This document shows, one piece after another, positions 12,801 to 24,414 of a stretch of 64,000 nt of DNA. The translations under genes were made by a program, and so were the position numbers. Positions within the stretch are counted from its first letter, which is position 1, and the number at the start of each line of letters is the position of its first letter. The stretch lies in assembly GCF_030253575.1 (NCBI RefSeq), contig NC_080569.1, positions 22,256,001 through 22,320,000 on the forward strand. Reading direction: 5' to 3'. The stretch comes from Rhododendron vialii. Its lineage: Eukaryota > Streptophyta > Magnoliopsida > Ericales > Ericaceae. The notes beneath the pieces are model-generated. The model made no database searches, was not told where the DNA came from, and saw only the letters and a program-made list of their open reading frames with translations.

Positions 12801-13665
12801 ATGCCTTATTAAAACTTCGCAAACAAGGCTTAAGTCTCTGAAGCTTTTCATAAAGGTACAGCATAGGATAATCACCATTATCCACAGAACAACACCAAGA
12901 CTGGGTAAGAACGGAAGAGAAATTTTTGTGAGACATTCAAAAATTAAAGAATTTAAAAGGTTTTCTCCCACCATGGTAAGGGAGTATAGAAACTACGAGA
13001 GGACTATGATCTGACACTCCAAGAACAAGGACAGCTACCTCAGATTCTGCAAACAAGTTCTGCCAATGAGAATTAACCAGAGCTCTGTCCAATCTGCAAC
13101 TGCTCTGACCTTGACCCACTCTTTTATTCGACCATGTGAACCAAAGGCCTTTAGAACTTAAATCCTCCATTTCTATATCTTCCATACAGAGATTAAAATC
13201 CCTAGCAGAAGTAGTATCAAAATGACTGGGCTCGGATTTTTCATGTTGCCTACAAACAGAAGTAGTATCAGAATGACTGGGCTCGGATTTTTCATGTTGC
13301 CTACAAACTGCATTAAAATCCCCAATGATGATCCAAGGTTGTGTTCCCCCAGAAACAAACCCATCCCTAAGATCAGTCCATAATTGTCGTCTAGCATCTA
13401 CTTGATTAAAACCATACACAACAGAAAGAGCAAATGATTTATTATTCATCAATATAGAGAGCATAATCACCTGCTCAGAGCTAGCAAGAACATTCACCTT
13501 GGGGCCCTGCGTATCCCAAGCCACAATGATACGAGCAACAGAACCAGTCCCAATGTTGTGAACAAAATCCCAACCAAAAGGAAGACATTTTTTCATTGTT
13601 AAGTTCAAATTCTCCTTTCTAACTTTTGTTTCAATTATTCCAATCAAAGACAAACCATAATTTAG
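9878..13665 (-). mobile_element. L1-type LINE, 3' portion (EN, RT, zf-RVT, poly(A))
   Basis: A degraded plant L1 element on the minus strand. In order it has an AP-endonuclease domain (to about 12937), reverse transcriptase (12708-11449), a connection region (11407-10564) and a C-terminal zf-RVT zinc finger (10447-10238, with CVLCSQCDETLQHLFFEC). The 3' tail is the poly(T) at 9878-9894 on the plus strand. The 5' part resumes at 19563 because an LTR element split the endonuclease domain. Several frameshifts and stops are present, so it is dead. Confidence 0.9.
10238..13665 (-). pseudogene. LINE ORF2 (endonuclease-reverse transcriptase), broken
   Basis: The endonuclease part shows WIIIGDFNAV and GVSDHSPLV, typical of APE-type nucleases. 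The RT shows SPGPDGYNSSFF, YRPITCCNV, a KAYDSVDWDF block, LRQGGPISSYLF and YLAFVDDL, where the usual ADD box reads VDD. The C-terminal zinc finger follows. The frame changes between about 12013 and 11919, again near 11449-11407, and in the 11238-10764 stretch. Near 13207-13308 a 51-bp unit encoding a 17-residue block with VCRQHEKSEPSH is duplicated in frame. Confidence 0.85.
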
Positions 13666-15047
13666 TGTCACGACCCCAACTCTATAAACTTTGTCGAGTC
13701 ATCGTGATCAGCCGATGAGTCCTAACACTCATCCAGGCCTCTTTTTAGACTGGCTTTGAGAATGATATAACTATTTTATTTCAAAAACACTTATTACAAA
13801 ACCCAAGTTTTCTGAAAAGAGAACAATTTTATAATATCTACACAAAAGTATAACAAGCATGTTCCAAGGCAGCAGCAACTCCATCTTTATTCTTCATTAT
13901 CTGTAAAAAAATATTAATTTTCATAAGCTAAATGCTCGTGTGAGATACAAATACCAAAGTTGCACGTTTTATACCATGGAAACAATTCTTAACATAAATG
14001 CTTGCATAATCTGAAATAAATAATCTTATGATGTTCACCCAACAGCCTAATCTTTCTGTAGGGGAGCGACCCCTCTTGCTGTGTGAAATGATCAAGTCAC
14101 TGGCCACTAGGACCCTGTTCTTTCCGTCCATATAACTCCCTTCTGTGTTATGGTATCTTTTTAAGCGTCTCCCAAACTCGGGACAACTGTCTGGATGCAT
14201 CAATAGGTCATCTTCTTTGTCTGACCGCTTCCATTTTCTAGGTTAAATTTTAGAGCGTCATCACCTTTGTCTGACGTGCTTCTAATCTTTAACATGAAAA
14301 ATTTGTCATTCTTTTTCCATGGCATATCTAAAAAAATTGTAATCTTTTCTCAACATAAAATCATGCTACTTTTATAAAGGAAAATCATGTAACTAGAGTA
14401 TAAGTATCTCACCTTAAACTTTTGTAAACTTGGAAGAGACTTAACTCGTATTCTTGTTAACCTCCCGATAGTGCGCAATAACTTGGCGGTATGGCTGTGG
14501 TACACGACTTTGAACAGGGGTAGCGCTAATATTATACTCCGTACTAACCCAACCTTTCCTTCTTCCTTTCTTCCTTTTTTTTTTCCCTTCTTCCGTACAG
14601 GTAGTCTAGTACTGGTAATTACTATTATTGGTCATGCACTATAAATAGGGCTTGCTATTTATAGTGTTCCTAATTTAATCTCATTTTGACACCTAATACT
14701 ACACTTGTCATTCGTTTAGTCTTGGTGTAAGCCAAGCTACTAATGTGAATAGCTTAGGCTATGTTTTTTGGGTAGTGAGGTGGTAGCATGCATGGTGTCA
14801 TTCTTTTTCTTTTCTTTTCTTTTTCTTTTTCCTTTTATTCTCAAGTTTTGTACGTACATATACATATATATTCAAGTTATAGTATTTTTGTCATCTTCCA
14901 AGTAAATTATCTATTGTGTGTACATTATATAAAAGAAGTGTTTTCAATTTTTGTTCCAGGCTAAAATTAAATAATTTTTCATGCCAGTCTCAACATTGTT
15001 TTCATTTTTAGTCGAGTCACGTATGTATTTTGGGTCGGGGTATTACA
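13666..15047 (-). repeat. 3' LTR of the gypsy-type element
   Basis: A 1382-bp LTR equal in length to its partner at 18181-19562. Just outside it, at 15048-15060, the minus strand reads AAGGTGGGGAGAA, a good polypurine tract, which confirms the orientation. It contains a 12-bp perfect dyad around TATAAATAG at 14637-14666. Confidence 0.9.
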
Positions 15048-15239
15048 TTCTCCCCACCTTAAGAAGTTTGGTCCTCCAAACTTACATATACCTCGGGAAT
15101 AACTTGAATTTATTTAATAAGGAAATAATTTAAGTATGGTACCTGCTAGGATGTTCTTTGTTTTTCTTATGTATCGCCAGGAAAAATTGCATAAGCTATT
15201 CCTTGCCTCTGGCCTTGTCCTATATTTTCAGTCTTATTT

Positions 15240-16199
15240 TGCGGATTTTCATTATTTCCTTTTCGCTAATCCCCATTTCCAACCAACAAATTAGAGTTCT
15301 TTGAGCAATTCCTTCTAATATGGCCCAGTTCACCGCACCCATAGCAACCAGTTGATCCTTTCAAACATATCCCTGTATGTGCTTTTCCACAATTTAGGCA
15401 GTTGAGGCGATTCTCAGTCCTATTCTGATTTTGTCCTTGTCCTCCTGTATTTGGTCGCTTAGTCTGCCCATTGCTAGTATTCTAGTCCTCGTTCTTCCTT
15501 TTCTTAGGTTCCGACATATGGTCAGTTTTTGCACTTTCATCTTCTAGCATTAAAGACCGATCCAATACTTCCACATAGGTGGGTAATTTTAACGACTTAA
15601 TGAGTTTGCGCAAGTCTGGGTTTAATCCTCCCTCAAATCTACGAGCTTTCATATTTTCGTCTGGAATCAGATGTGGAGCATAGTGTGCTAATGTTGTGAA
15701 CTCAGCCTCGTATTGGGCTACCGTCATGCCTGGTTTTTGTGTAAGGTTTTGAAATTCCATACTTTTGCTATCTCTGATGGATGGGGGTATATACTTTTAG
15801 TTAAAGAGGTTATAAAATCGTTCCCATCCCATTTGTGGTTCAGCCCTTCTTACTAGCGTCCACCAACGCTGAGCTTCTCCTGTTAGGTTGTATGCTGCTA
15901 ATGCCACTTTCTCTCTTCCTTCACATTGCATAACTTGGGCTATCTTTTCTATGGATTCCAATCATTCATTGGCTTTTACAGGATCTAATCCACCAGGAAA
16001 TGTAAATGGTTTTAGCTTTTGGAAGTCTCTTACTCAAACCTCAGTTACTGCTGGGGCTGGTAGGGGATTTTCTGGGGGAATCACAGGAGGATCATTCAAA
16101 TTAATATGCACTCCTTGTGGAGGTGGTTGATTTTGCAAAAGTGTAAGAATTCTTTCCACTTGATGTTCTAGTCTTTCAAACCGTTGGCTCGATTCCATT
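15240..16199 (-). pseudogene. gag of the gypsy-type element (fossil)
   Basis: Opposite-strand coding remnant with Retrotrans_gag-like sequence (including GMTVAQYEAEF and YAPHLIPDENMKARRFEGGL) and two CCHC zinc knuckles (CLNCGKAHTGIC and CYGCGELGHIRRNC) near 15300-15420. It is broken in a few places and leads directly into the polypurine tract and LTR with no pol. Confidence 0.8.
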
Positions 16200-16342
16200 T
16201 AAAACTAAGCTGGAAAAAGAAATACAATCACGACATAAATAACAGTATTTATTTATAAACATAAAACATCACACTTAATTTACAACGCTATTTTACATTG
16301 TCCTTTTCCTTTTCCCTCCCCTTCTTTTTTTTTTTCCATCTC

Positions 16343-16750
16343 CTAATCACTAGGGATGTCTATAGGTACCGATGACGCACATCCTGGAGACAAAGGTCTT
16401 GCACTACAGGAACCCTCGCTAGGAATATGGTGGCGGATTCGAATTGGAGGATTTTCTTTAGCTTTCTCTTCAAGTTCCTTCATTTCATCTGGTTGCTCTC
16501 CAATCATTTTGTATGCCTTGAACCACACTAAGCAATTGCTTTTAGCACGCTTTTTTAAAATAGACTTCTTCTGCTCTGTCGTATAGTATCCAAAATATTC
16601 TTCTATTCTACTTATTTCTCCCGTTAATGCCTCATTGGCCCGGTATTGGACTCTTCGCTCGTAAGAATCTTGATCTACGTGTTGGGCATGGTTTCCTTTA
16701 ACTCGGAATGGTCCCCATTCGTCAATAGTAATAGAGTCTGATGAGCTAGA
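16343..16750 (-). other. Leader reading frame upstream of gag in the LTR element
   Basis: Between primer site and gag, an open frame encodes about 135 charged residues beginning MSSSSDSITIDEW and including RRVQYRANEALTGEISRIEE. It does not look like gag or any domain I recognise. Further coding-like sequence lies at about 17820-17960, beyond the hAT MITE. Part of a fossil element, so no function is claimed. Confidence 0.5.
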
Positions 16751-17281
16751 CATCCTGAAACAATCATTTTTATTGTAATTCACACACTTCAATATTATCA
16801 AAAACTAAAAAGTTTTGCCAGAGGGAAAGAAACACTATATTAATTATTGTTTTTTTTTTTTACGTTGTTCAAATTTAGTACTAATATGCTTTGTATTTTT
16901 ATGTATTAGGTGGTACTGAATCCATTACAGAGAAAAAAAAAAGATCTTTTTATTTATATACATATCTATATGCAATCTACTTCTTCTCCGTACATTTTTA
17001 CACACTATTTACACATACATTTTTCTCTTCTAGTGGTACCCATTTTCCATTGGCAACGGATTATCATTATTGGAGGATCCTGGTTCTTCCCTATTAGCAG
17101 CTGGTCTCCCGTTTCCTTCCTCTTCCGCATTTACCCGGTTCAACAGAACTTGGAAGCGCTCATTATCTTGCAAAAAATGTAACGCTTTCTGTCTTTGATA
17201 GTTTCGGTATCGAGACGATATTCTGCAACACTTCTTTTTGCTTCTGTTGATAGTAAGGGTTGGTATTGCACTACTCTTCGT

Positions 17282-17546
17282 TAGGGCTGCAAACGATCCG
17301 AGCCGCTCGTGAGCAGCTCGAAGCTCGGCTCGATAACGGTTCGACTCGGCTCGGTTCGAGACACAAACGAACGAGCTCGAGCTAAAATGTTCGTAAACGA
17401 GCCGAGCTCGAGCTAGTCGAAACTCGGCTCGAATTGGCTCGCGAGCCCAACTATATTTTATATATATTACTTACAGAGCTCGAGCTCGGCTCGGTCGGCT
17501 CGTTTATGATTACTTACAGAGCTCGAGCTCGGCTCGTTTATGAAAC

Positions 17547-17615
<69 letters not shown>

Positions 17616-17807
17616 TCATAAACGAGTATATATATCTGTTTCATAAACGAGCCGAGCTTGAGCTCTGTAAATACATCTCGAGCCGAGCTCGAGCTCGAGT
17701 CCTGCAGCTCGTCACGAGCTCGAGCCGAGCTCGAGCCGACTAAATTTTTGGCGAGCCGAGCTCGAACACTCTAAAACTCGGCTCGGCTCAGCTCGTTTGC
17801 AGCCCTA
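17282..17807. mobile_element. GAGCTCG-rich hAT-type MITE nested in the LTR element
   Basis: A 526-bp element with termini TAGGGCTGCAAACGA and TCGTTTGCAGCCCTA, flanked by an 8-bp duplication (CTCTTCGT at 17274-17281, CTCTTTGT at 17808-17815, one mismatch). Both arms are built from repeats of GAGCTCGAGCTCGGCTCG type around a long (AT)n core (17549-17610), so the element is a giant dyad. The 8-bp duplication and TAGGG-type ends point to hAT. Confidence 0.85.
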
Positions 17808-18160
17808 CTCTTTGTACTGCTCGGTAAGCGAGTGTTTGGGCATCCCAAGTAGTGAGATGTTTGTACAGTTCGCTGAGTGAACGGCAGGGCGTTCATTAAC
17901 AGGTGGATTGACTACGTATCCGCCCCAAATATCCATTGCGTGATGATTCGACATTCCTACAGTCAATATATTTTAGAATTTAAATAATTTCACCATTTTT
18001 ATCATGCCAGCTGCCCGGGGACTTTGTTGAACAAGGAAAGTCTATACTTTTCTTTCAAAATTTCAACCCTATTGATACATCTCTCTCTTCTTTTTTTTTT
18101 TTTTAAAGAAAATTCCCAGGTTGCTTTTTTTAAAAAAAATATTTCTTTTTGTAAAAACCA

Positions 18161-18176
18161 GGTTGCTCTAATACCA
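18161..18176 (-). promoter_or_regulatory. Primer-binding site (initiator Met-tRNA)
   Basis: Read on minus just inside the 5' LTR, TGGTATTAGAGCAACC closely matches the complement of the tRNA-iMet 3' end (TGGTATCAGAGC type), the usual primer of many plant gypsy and copia elements. Confidence 0.8.
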
Positions 18177-18180
18177 CAAT

Positions 18181-19562
18181 TGTCACGACCCCATCCCTAG
18201 AAACTTTGTCGAGTCATCGTGACCGGTCGATGAGTCCTAACGCTCATCCAGGCCTCTTTTTTAGACAATGGCTTTGAGAATGATATAACTATTTTATTTC
18301 AAAAACACTTATTACAAAACCCAAGTTTTCTGGAAAAAAAACAATTTTACAATATCTACACAAAAGTATAACAAGCATGTTCTAGGGCAGCAGCAACTCC
18401 ATCTTTATTCTTCATTATCTGTAAAAAATATTAATTTTCATAAGCTGAATGCTCGTGTGAGATACAAAGACCAAAGTTGCACGTTTTATACCATGGAAAC
18501 AATTCTTAACATAAATGCTTGCATAATCTGAAATAAATAATCTTATGATGTTCACCCAACAGTCTAATCTTTCTGTAGGGGAGCGACCCCTCTTGCTGTG
18601 TGAAATGATCAAGTCACTGGCCACTAGGACCCTGTTCTTTCCATCCATATAACTCCCTTCTGTGTTATGGTGTCTTTTTAAGCGTCCCCCAAACTCGAGA
18701 CAACTGTCTGGATGCATCAATAGGTCATCTTCTTTATCTGACCGCTTCCATTTTCTAGCTTAAATTTTAGAGCGTCATCACCTTTGTCTGACGTGCTTCT
18801 AATCTTCAACATGAAAAATTTGTCATTCTTTTTCCATGGCATATCTAAAAAAATTGTAATCTTTTCTCAACATAAAATTATGTTACTTTTATAAAGGAAA
18901 ATCATGTAACTAGAGTATAAGTATCTCACCTTAAACTTTTGTAAACTTGGAGGAGACTTAACTCGTATTCTTGTTAACCTCCCGATAGTGCGCAATAACT
19001 TGGCGGTATGGCTGTGGTACACGACTTTGAACAGGGGTAGCACTAATATTATACTCCGTACTAACCCAACCTTTCCTTCTTCCTTTCTTCCTTTTTTTTT
19101 CTCTTCTTTCGTACAGGTAGTCTAGTACTAGTAATTACTATTATTGGTCATGCACTATAAATAGGGCTTGCTATTTATAGTGTTCCTAATTTAATCTCAT
19201 TTTGATACCTAATATTACACTTGTCATTCTTTTAGTCTTGGTGTAAGCCAAGCTACTAATGTGAATAGCTTAGACTATGTTTTTTGGGCAGTGAGGTGGC
19301 AGCATGCATGGTGTCATTCTTTTTCTTTTCTTTTCTTTTTCTTTTTCCTTTTATTCCCAAGTTTTGTACGTACATATACATATATATTCAAGTTATAGTA
19401 TTTTTGTCATCTTCCAAGTAAATTATCTATTGTGTGTACATTATATAAAAGAAGTGTTTTCAATTTTTGTTCCAGACTAAAATTAAATAATTTTTCATGC
19501 CGGTCTCGACATTGTCTTCATTTTTAGTCGAGTCAAGTATGTACTTTGGGTCGGGTATTACA
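18181..19562 (-). repeat. 5' LTR of the gypsy-type element
   Basis: Partner of 13666-15047 and the same length. A TATA-centred dyad lies at 19153-19182, a TC-rich tract near 19060-19110, and a CTTTTCTTTTC tract near 19320. Confidence 0.9.
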
Positions 19563-20111
19563 ATTAGCATGGATGAATTTCCTAATTTCGACTTGCTTAA
19601 TGGGATTATTGAAACCCCTAATATTCCAAGAAGCAAATTTCATGTTATCGTTTCTTTGGCTTCCTACCCCTTTTAGCTGCCCGAGGATTCTCTCCACCAA
19701 TAGGCTGTTTAGGACCTTCTTTCTCTAATGAACTCAAGGCCATAAAAACAACATCAGGATCTGACAACCCCATTCCCAAATCATTAGGCAGGAAATCATA
19801 TAGGGGAGGTACTCCAATATTGCTAGAACTCGGAACATCAGGATCAGCAGTTGCATTCATATTTTTCCCCTTATCAGCATCTTCTAGGCCAATATTCAAC
19901 TCACTAATCTCAGTAGCCAACGCCTCTATAGGGGGTTTTGACTAGATGTTGACAACGCATTAATGTGCCCATCTGAAGGCCCAAGTGAAGCCAATTCTAC
20001 TGCTCCCAAATTCTTTAGAGACACGACGACGTTTTGTTCTTTGCTGCAAACGGCAGCTTGACTCCGGCCCTCTTCTCTGTTTCCAGCTCCACGGTTTTCT
20101 TAAGTTCCCAA

Positions 20112-20145
<34 letters not shown>

Positions 20146-20250
20146 CGGCAAATTGATTAACCTCTGATTCCCATTCCCCAGCAAATTCAAGCTCTGACTT
20201 TCTCCTTTCCTAAAACAAATCCTACACTTTTTGTCAACTGAAAAATAAAA
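19563..20250 (-). mobile_element. LINE, 5' portion split off by the LTR element
   Basis: Immediately beyond the LTR the minus strand encodes MKFASWNIRGFNNPIKQ, the canonical start of a plant L1 endonuclease, which continues into YGLSLIGIIETK on the other side at 13660. Upstream of it (19920-19645) is the basic tail of ORF1, ending KRGRKPKKR. Further ORF1-like sequence reaches about 20200 with frame breaks and a GA microsatellite (20116-20143). The 5' boundary was not found. Confidence 0.75.
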
Positions 20251-20299
20251 ACAAAATCCTTGAATCAATTTACAAAAACACAAAAAAAAACCAAATCAA

Positions 20300-20987
20300 T
20301 TTGCTTACGCAAAAAGTAAAACCTTGTCCTTTTTTCCTTGAGCGAAAAAGAAAACCTAAATCAAGTAGAGATTTGGGGAGATTAGTAGCTTTCCACATGG
20401 ATATAAGGATGGGGGATGAATCATCGTAATCAAAGTTGGCAGACTGATCGAGTGGAGGATTCAGTCACGAAAAAGGGAAAGGAACGAGATTATGGAGTTC
20501 AACGTCATCTGGAAAACGGCGAAACTGGTTCTTTTACTTCTTCGTGGCTCATTGCTGATTCTCTCTCTCTACACTGAAAAAGTACAGCGAAAATTTGGCA
20601 AGGGAGGGAGGATCTTGAAATTAAAAAAAAAATAGAGTTTGGTGCAGAGTTTCATGAAAATAAGCGTTGAGGGTGACTAGTCAAGGAAGAGGGAACAGAT
20701 AAGTCAAAAGAGTGTTCTCTTCTCCAACAGGTAGATATCATTCGATAGACGGACAGAGAGGGGCACGTGATGCCAGGGAGAAAGTGCTACGCGCGCCAGA
20801 GGCAAAAATTCTCCGGGGCATTTTTGTCAATTATTGGACCTAACACGCTACGCTAGGACTTCTAAAACAATGGACTTCGGTGGGCCTAATAAAAATCTAG
20901 CCCCAATTAAATGCCCCAATACCCCACTACTTTTGGACTCTAGCCCAATCTACTAATGTTTTTTTTCTTTTTTAATAAAAAAAAGAT
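20300..20987. other. No supported gene
   Basis: Sequence between the LINE remnant and the next foldback element. It may be more LINE 5' sequence or a separate promoter-like region: the minus strand has CT-rich and short coding-like stretches, but nothing continuous. Confidence 0.35.
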
Positions 20988-21382
20988 GCTACGTACACTG
21001 CACATTTTCACTACATCATCTACTACATTCTTTATGAGACTCATTTCGGGTCCAACAAAAAATACAGAAAAATATTCATAAATTTTAAAATAATATTTTA
21101 GGGGGCCCCGTAAAAAATCAGCTCTAACGGGTATCGATAAATATTATTTCTGGGTTTGTATGTTTGAAACTGCTCAGTTGAACATTTTCACTCCTATAAA
21201 TTTAGAAATAATACTTACCGATACCGGTTAAAGCTGATTTTTTGCAGGATCCCCTAAAATATTATTTTAAAATTTATGAATATTTTTTTGTATTTTTTGT
21301 TGGATCTAAAATGAGTTTTATAAAAAATATAGTGGATAGTACAGTGAAAGTGTGTAGTGTGTAGTGTATGTACATTCCTCAT
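20988..21382. mobile_element. Foldback MITE, about 395 bp
   Basis: The left end has ATGCTACGTACACTGCACA and the right end TGTGTAGTGTATGTACATTCC, which pair. Inner parts of the arms, including TTTTAAAATAATATTTTAGG and AGCTGATTTTTTGCAGG-type blocks, also pair. The superfamily is unclear; no clean target duplication was identified. Confidence 0.7.
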
Positions 21383-21741
21383 AAATAAATTAAAAAAAGG
21401 GCATTTGAGGAGACTCCTTCCCAGGTTGGCCTATGGGCACGCGTCTGCAATAGGACAGTAGAAGCTAATTAATAAGTACGGAGTACAGAATTATTCAATG
21501 TTTTGGTCAGATCTCTGAACTGAAGCCATTCGTGCCGGCCCATTGGTCTTGGATCAGATCAAACCATCAACACAAAAGGACAGTACAAGCGTATTATTTT
21601 TTGAGTAGTTCTAAGACCACACCCATTTTACACACCCAAATATACATTCATAAACAAGTGTATGGGTTCCACACACACTAGAGGGTGTGCATTTGGATGT
21701 TTAAAATGGGTGTAATTGTAGAATTATTGTTATTTTTTCAA

Positions 21742-21873
21742 GGAAAAATGACGGATAGGGACGTATTTGGATAACTAATACCTGCTAAAGACATTTTCAG
21801 CATTAACAAATGTTCTTAGCATGCCTTCGACGGATATTCATTATCAAAACACATCCTGAACCGTCATTTTCTC
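21742..21873. mobile_element. 132-bp foldback MITE, copy 3
   Basis: Same length and arms as the elements at 7906-8037 and 8185-8316, with more substitutions (GGACGTATTTGGATAACTAAT against the TCAAAACACATCC arm). Confidence 0.75.
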
Positions 21874-22614
21874 TATTTTCAATGTCTTGGTCAGATCTCC
21901 GAAGCCATTCGCGCGGGCCCATTGGTCTTGGATCAGATCAACCATCAACACAAAAGGATATGCCTTTATACTGTTTGATCGCAAAATGACTTACACGCTT
22001 TGTTCGGCTAAATAATTTATTTTGAATTATTTTTTATTATTTTTAAAAAAAATTGCATTTGGATTAATAGATAGGCTGTGAGATTCGAACACATGACATA
22101 TTGTCTGTTATGATATTATATTAGGTTTAACCACTTACTCATCTTAGAAAAATGAACAACTTTATTATTTATTTTCTAAACACGAAAAGAATGTGAAAAT
22201 CATTTTTCTTTAATCTTATTAGTGTTAAGTTATTAAGAAAGTACTTTTTTTGACAACGTACTTCAATTTTCTCACAAGGAAGTTTTTTTTTTTTTTTTCA
22301 AAATCGATCCTGCAAAAATGGAGAATTTTAAAGTTTTCTTGCATAATTCTTCCTCTTCCTTTAGTTTACTTTTTATGAAAATACATTTCCCACATAATAT
22401 TACCCACAGCTTAATGGAGCCTTCGTGTACTCTTGTTCTAAAACCTATTCTACCTAATCCATAATACTAAGGCTTGGTCTTCTGTAGACAAATGATGAAA
22501 AATGATTTTTTTTAAAAAATCAACTTTTGTAGAATTTTCTGAATATTTAGTTACTAAGAAAAGTTGTGAGACCCACAACTTCAACTTTTTCTTTAAAAAA
22601 AATACTCTCTTCGT

Positions 22615-22840
22615 CCTGATTTAATAATCTTTTTTTGAAGTGCGTGCTATTTTTCAATCGTTTATATCTTCCAATTTATAATGTTTTACGTGATTTTGAA
22701 AATATTGTATTATAGAACTAATCGAAATCTATCAAACTATATCCATATTCGATATGAAATTCATTACGGATTCAAAAATATAATCTATTTTTTAGCCGGT
22801 TAGAATAGAATTAGAGACAATTAAATCCGGACGGAGGAAG
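22615..22840. mobile_element. Stowaway MITE, 226 bp
   Basis: Ends CTCTCTTCGTCCTG and CCGGACGGAGGAAG with TA duplications at 22613-22614 and 22841-22842. The paralogous site in copy A (TA near 3426) is empty. Confidence 0.85.
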
Positions 22841-22975
22841 TACTGTCTTTTATATTAGAAGGGATTTTTGTTTAACGTTTGTTTACATCACTTTTATTAA
22901 AAATACATTTTTCAACAACCATTCTGGACAACTGTATATCTACATATTTGAAGGTGAATGATAACTTGCCTAATA

Positions 22976-23681
22976 GGGATGAGCATGGTCTGAATTGGTT
23001 TGGTTTTATAGTAATTAAACCAAGAACCAAATCAATATCTACGAATTATGAAATTGGAGAACCAAATTAACCCACAAAATGTATAGAACCAAACCAATCC
23101 AAACCATTAAAATGCAGATTGGTTTCGGATTTAAACTGCAGTTTGCTTTAAACTAAGCTATTATCTTCGAAAAGTAATAGGGTAATTAGTCTTGGTAGTG
23201 AAGGAATTATAGGAATAGATATTGGAATTCGTTTTCATGTATAGAAACTTAGGAATTGGGGCATAGAAGTTGACTGATCTAGTGATCCAATATGTTTTTT
23301 GTGTATAATAAATTAATAATCATAGAAAATTAGGAAATGGTTGTGAATCGTTTTATATAGAAATTTAGTCTAAATTATCTTGACAGAGAAGAAAAAAATA
23401 AAATATTGTGGTGAATTTATTAGGATCAATAAATCGGGAAAATAGTTGACTAAGTCTTCCATATTTATTTGATAAATCATAATTAAAGTATATATATTAT
23501 ACGGTTCAGATTGGTTTGAAACCATAACCGTGAACGTGAATCCACAAACTAAATCATATAACACAGATTCTAATTTTTTTAAATCATGACCAAACCATAT
23601 TACTAAAAAATCAAACAAAACATTTCAATTTGGATTGATTTGGACTGAATTTGCACTTTGACGAATTTTTTATTCACCCCT
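22976..23681. mobile_element. hAT-like non-autonomous element, about 706 bp
   Basis: Begins AGGGATGAGCATGGTC, a start seen in many plant hAT MITEs, and ends TTCACCCCT. The arms are rich in GGTTTGGTTTT and its complement. The flanks give an 8-bp duplication with two mismatches (TGCCTAAT / TACCGAAT). A short coding-like frame inside is not meaningful. Confidence 0.6.
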
Positions 23682-24059
23682 TACCGAATCCTTTTTTTCC
23701 CCATAGATTACCTAACCAGGTAACTAACTAACAACTAAGAGCAAGTACACCAGTTATTAGGTAAAAAAACTAGTGAATAGTACATATTTTTCATTTTACC
23801 TACTCATTTTTCTTTCAATACTACACCAATACTATCTATTTAACCTATTTTTTAATAAAATATTATTATTGTACATGGATGACTATGTACTATGTTCACA
23901 GTGTGTGACTATGTACTGTTGGAGAGAGGGAGGAAAAGGTATAAAAAAATGGTTACTGAATGAATAGTGAATCGGTAAAGATGACTAACAACTGTTCATG
24001 GATGTATTTTACACCTCTTTTTACCTCAGCTGCTGCAAGATGATTTTGGGGGCGTTCCA

Positions 24060-24373
24060 GGTTGGCTTCCTTTTTCCAAACTTCCTTTTCCGGTAATGAA
24101 CAGTGCACAAAAAGAAGATTCATTCCAGTTTCTCTTTACAAGTTTTTCTTTTTAAAAAAGAGCCATGTTGAAATGACCATATTGCCCTTTTACCAACTCA
24201 ACTTCTCCAGATGCCATCCCTCTTCTTTTCCTCTTCGGCACAGAGCAAACCCAGACTCTCTCTCTCTTCAATCTTCTTCAGGTTCGGCCGAAGCTCATAC
24301 GAATGCATACGCTCACAGAAAATTGTGTCCACAATCTGTCAAGCACCCCGCCCCAGCACCCACACGATCAAGG

Positions 24374-24414
<41 letters not shown>

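Larger units (their letters stand above)
13666..19562 (-). mobile_element. Gag-only Ty3/gypsy-type LTR retrotransposon (non-autonomous fossil)
   Basis: Two 1382-bp LTRs (13666-15047 and 18181-19562) run TGTCACGACC...TATTACA on plus, which is TGTAAT...GTGACA in element orientation. They flank about 3.1 kb holding a primer site, a leader reading frame and gag with zinc knuckles, but no recognisable protease, RT or integrase. The target duplication inside the LINE is near-perfect (CTAAT-type on minus). The LTRs differ by roughly 3% by eye, suggesting a fairly recent insertion. The coding part is broken. Confidence 0.9.

Noticed and set aside
13928-18720. Matching open frames in both LTRs of the first gypsy-type element (MMHPDSC...)
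   Set aside because: They are equivalent LTR positions, resemble no known protein, and are explained by LTR identity.
23735-24060. GAGCAAGTACACCAG start resembling a PIF-type MITE or the left end of the large insertion
   Set aside because: No convincing inverted partner end was found; CAGCTGCTGCAAGATG near 24026 is too dissimilar.
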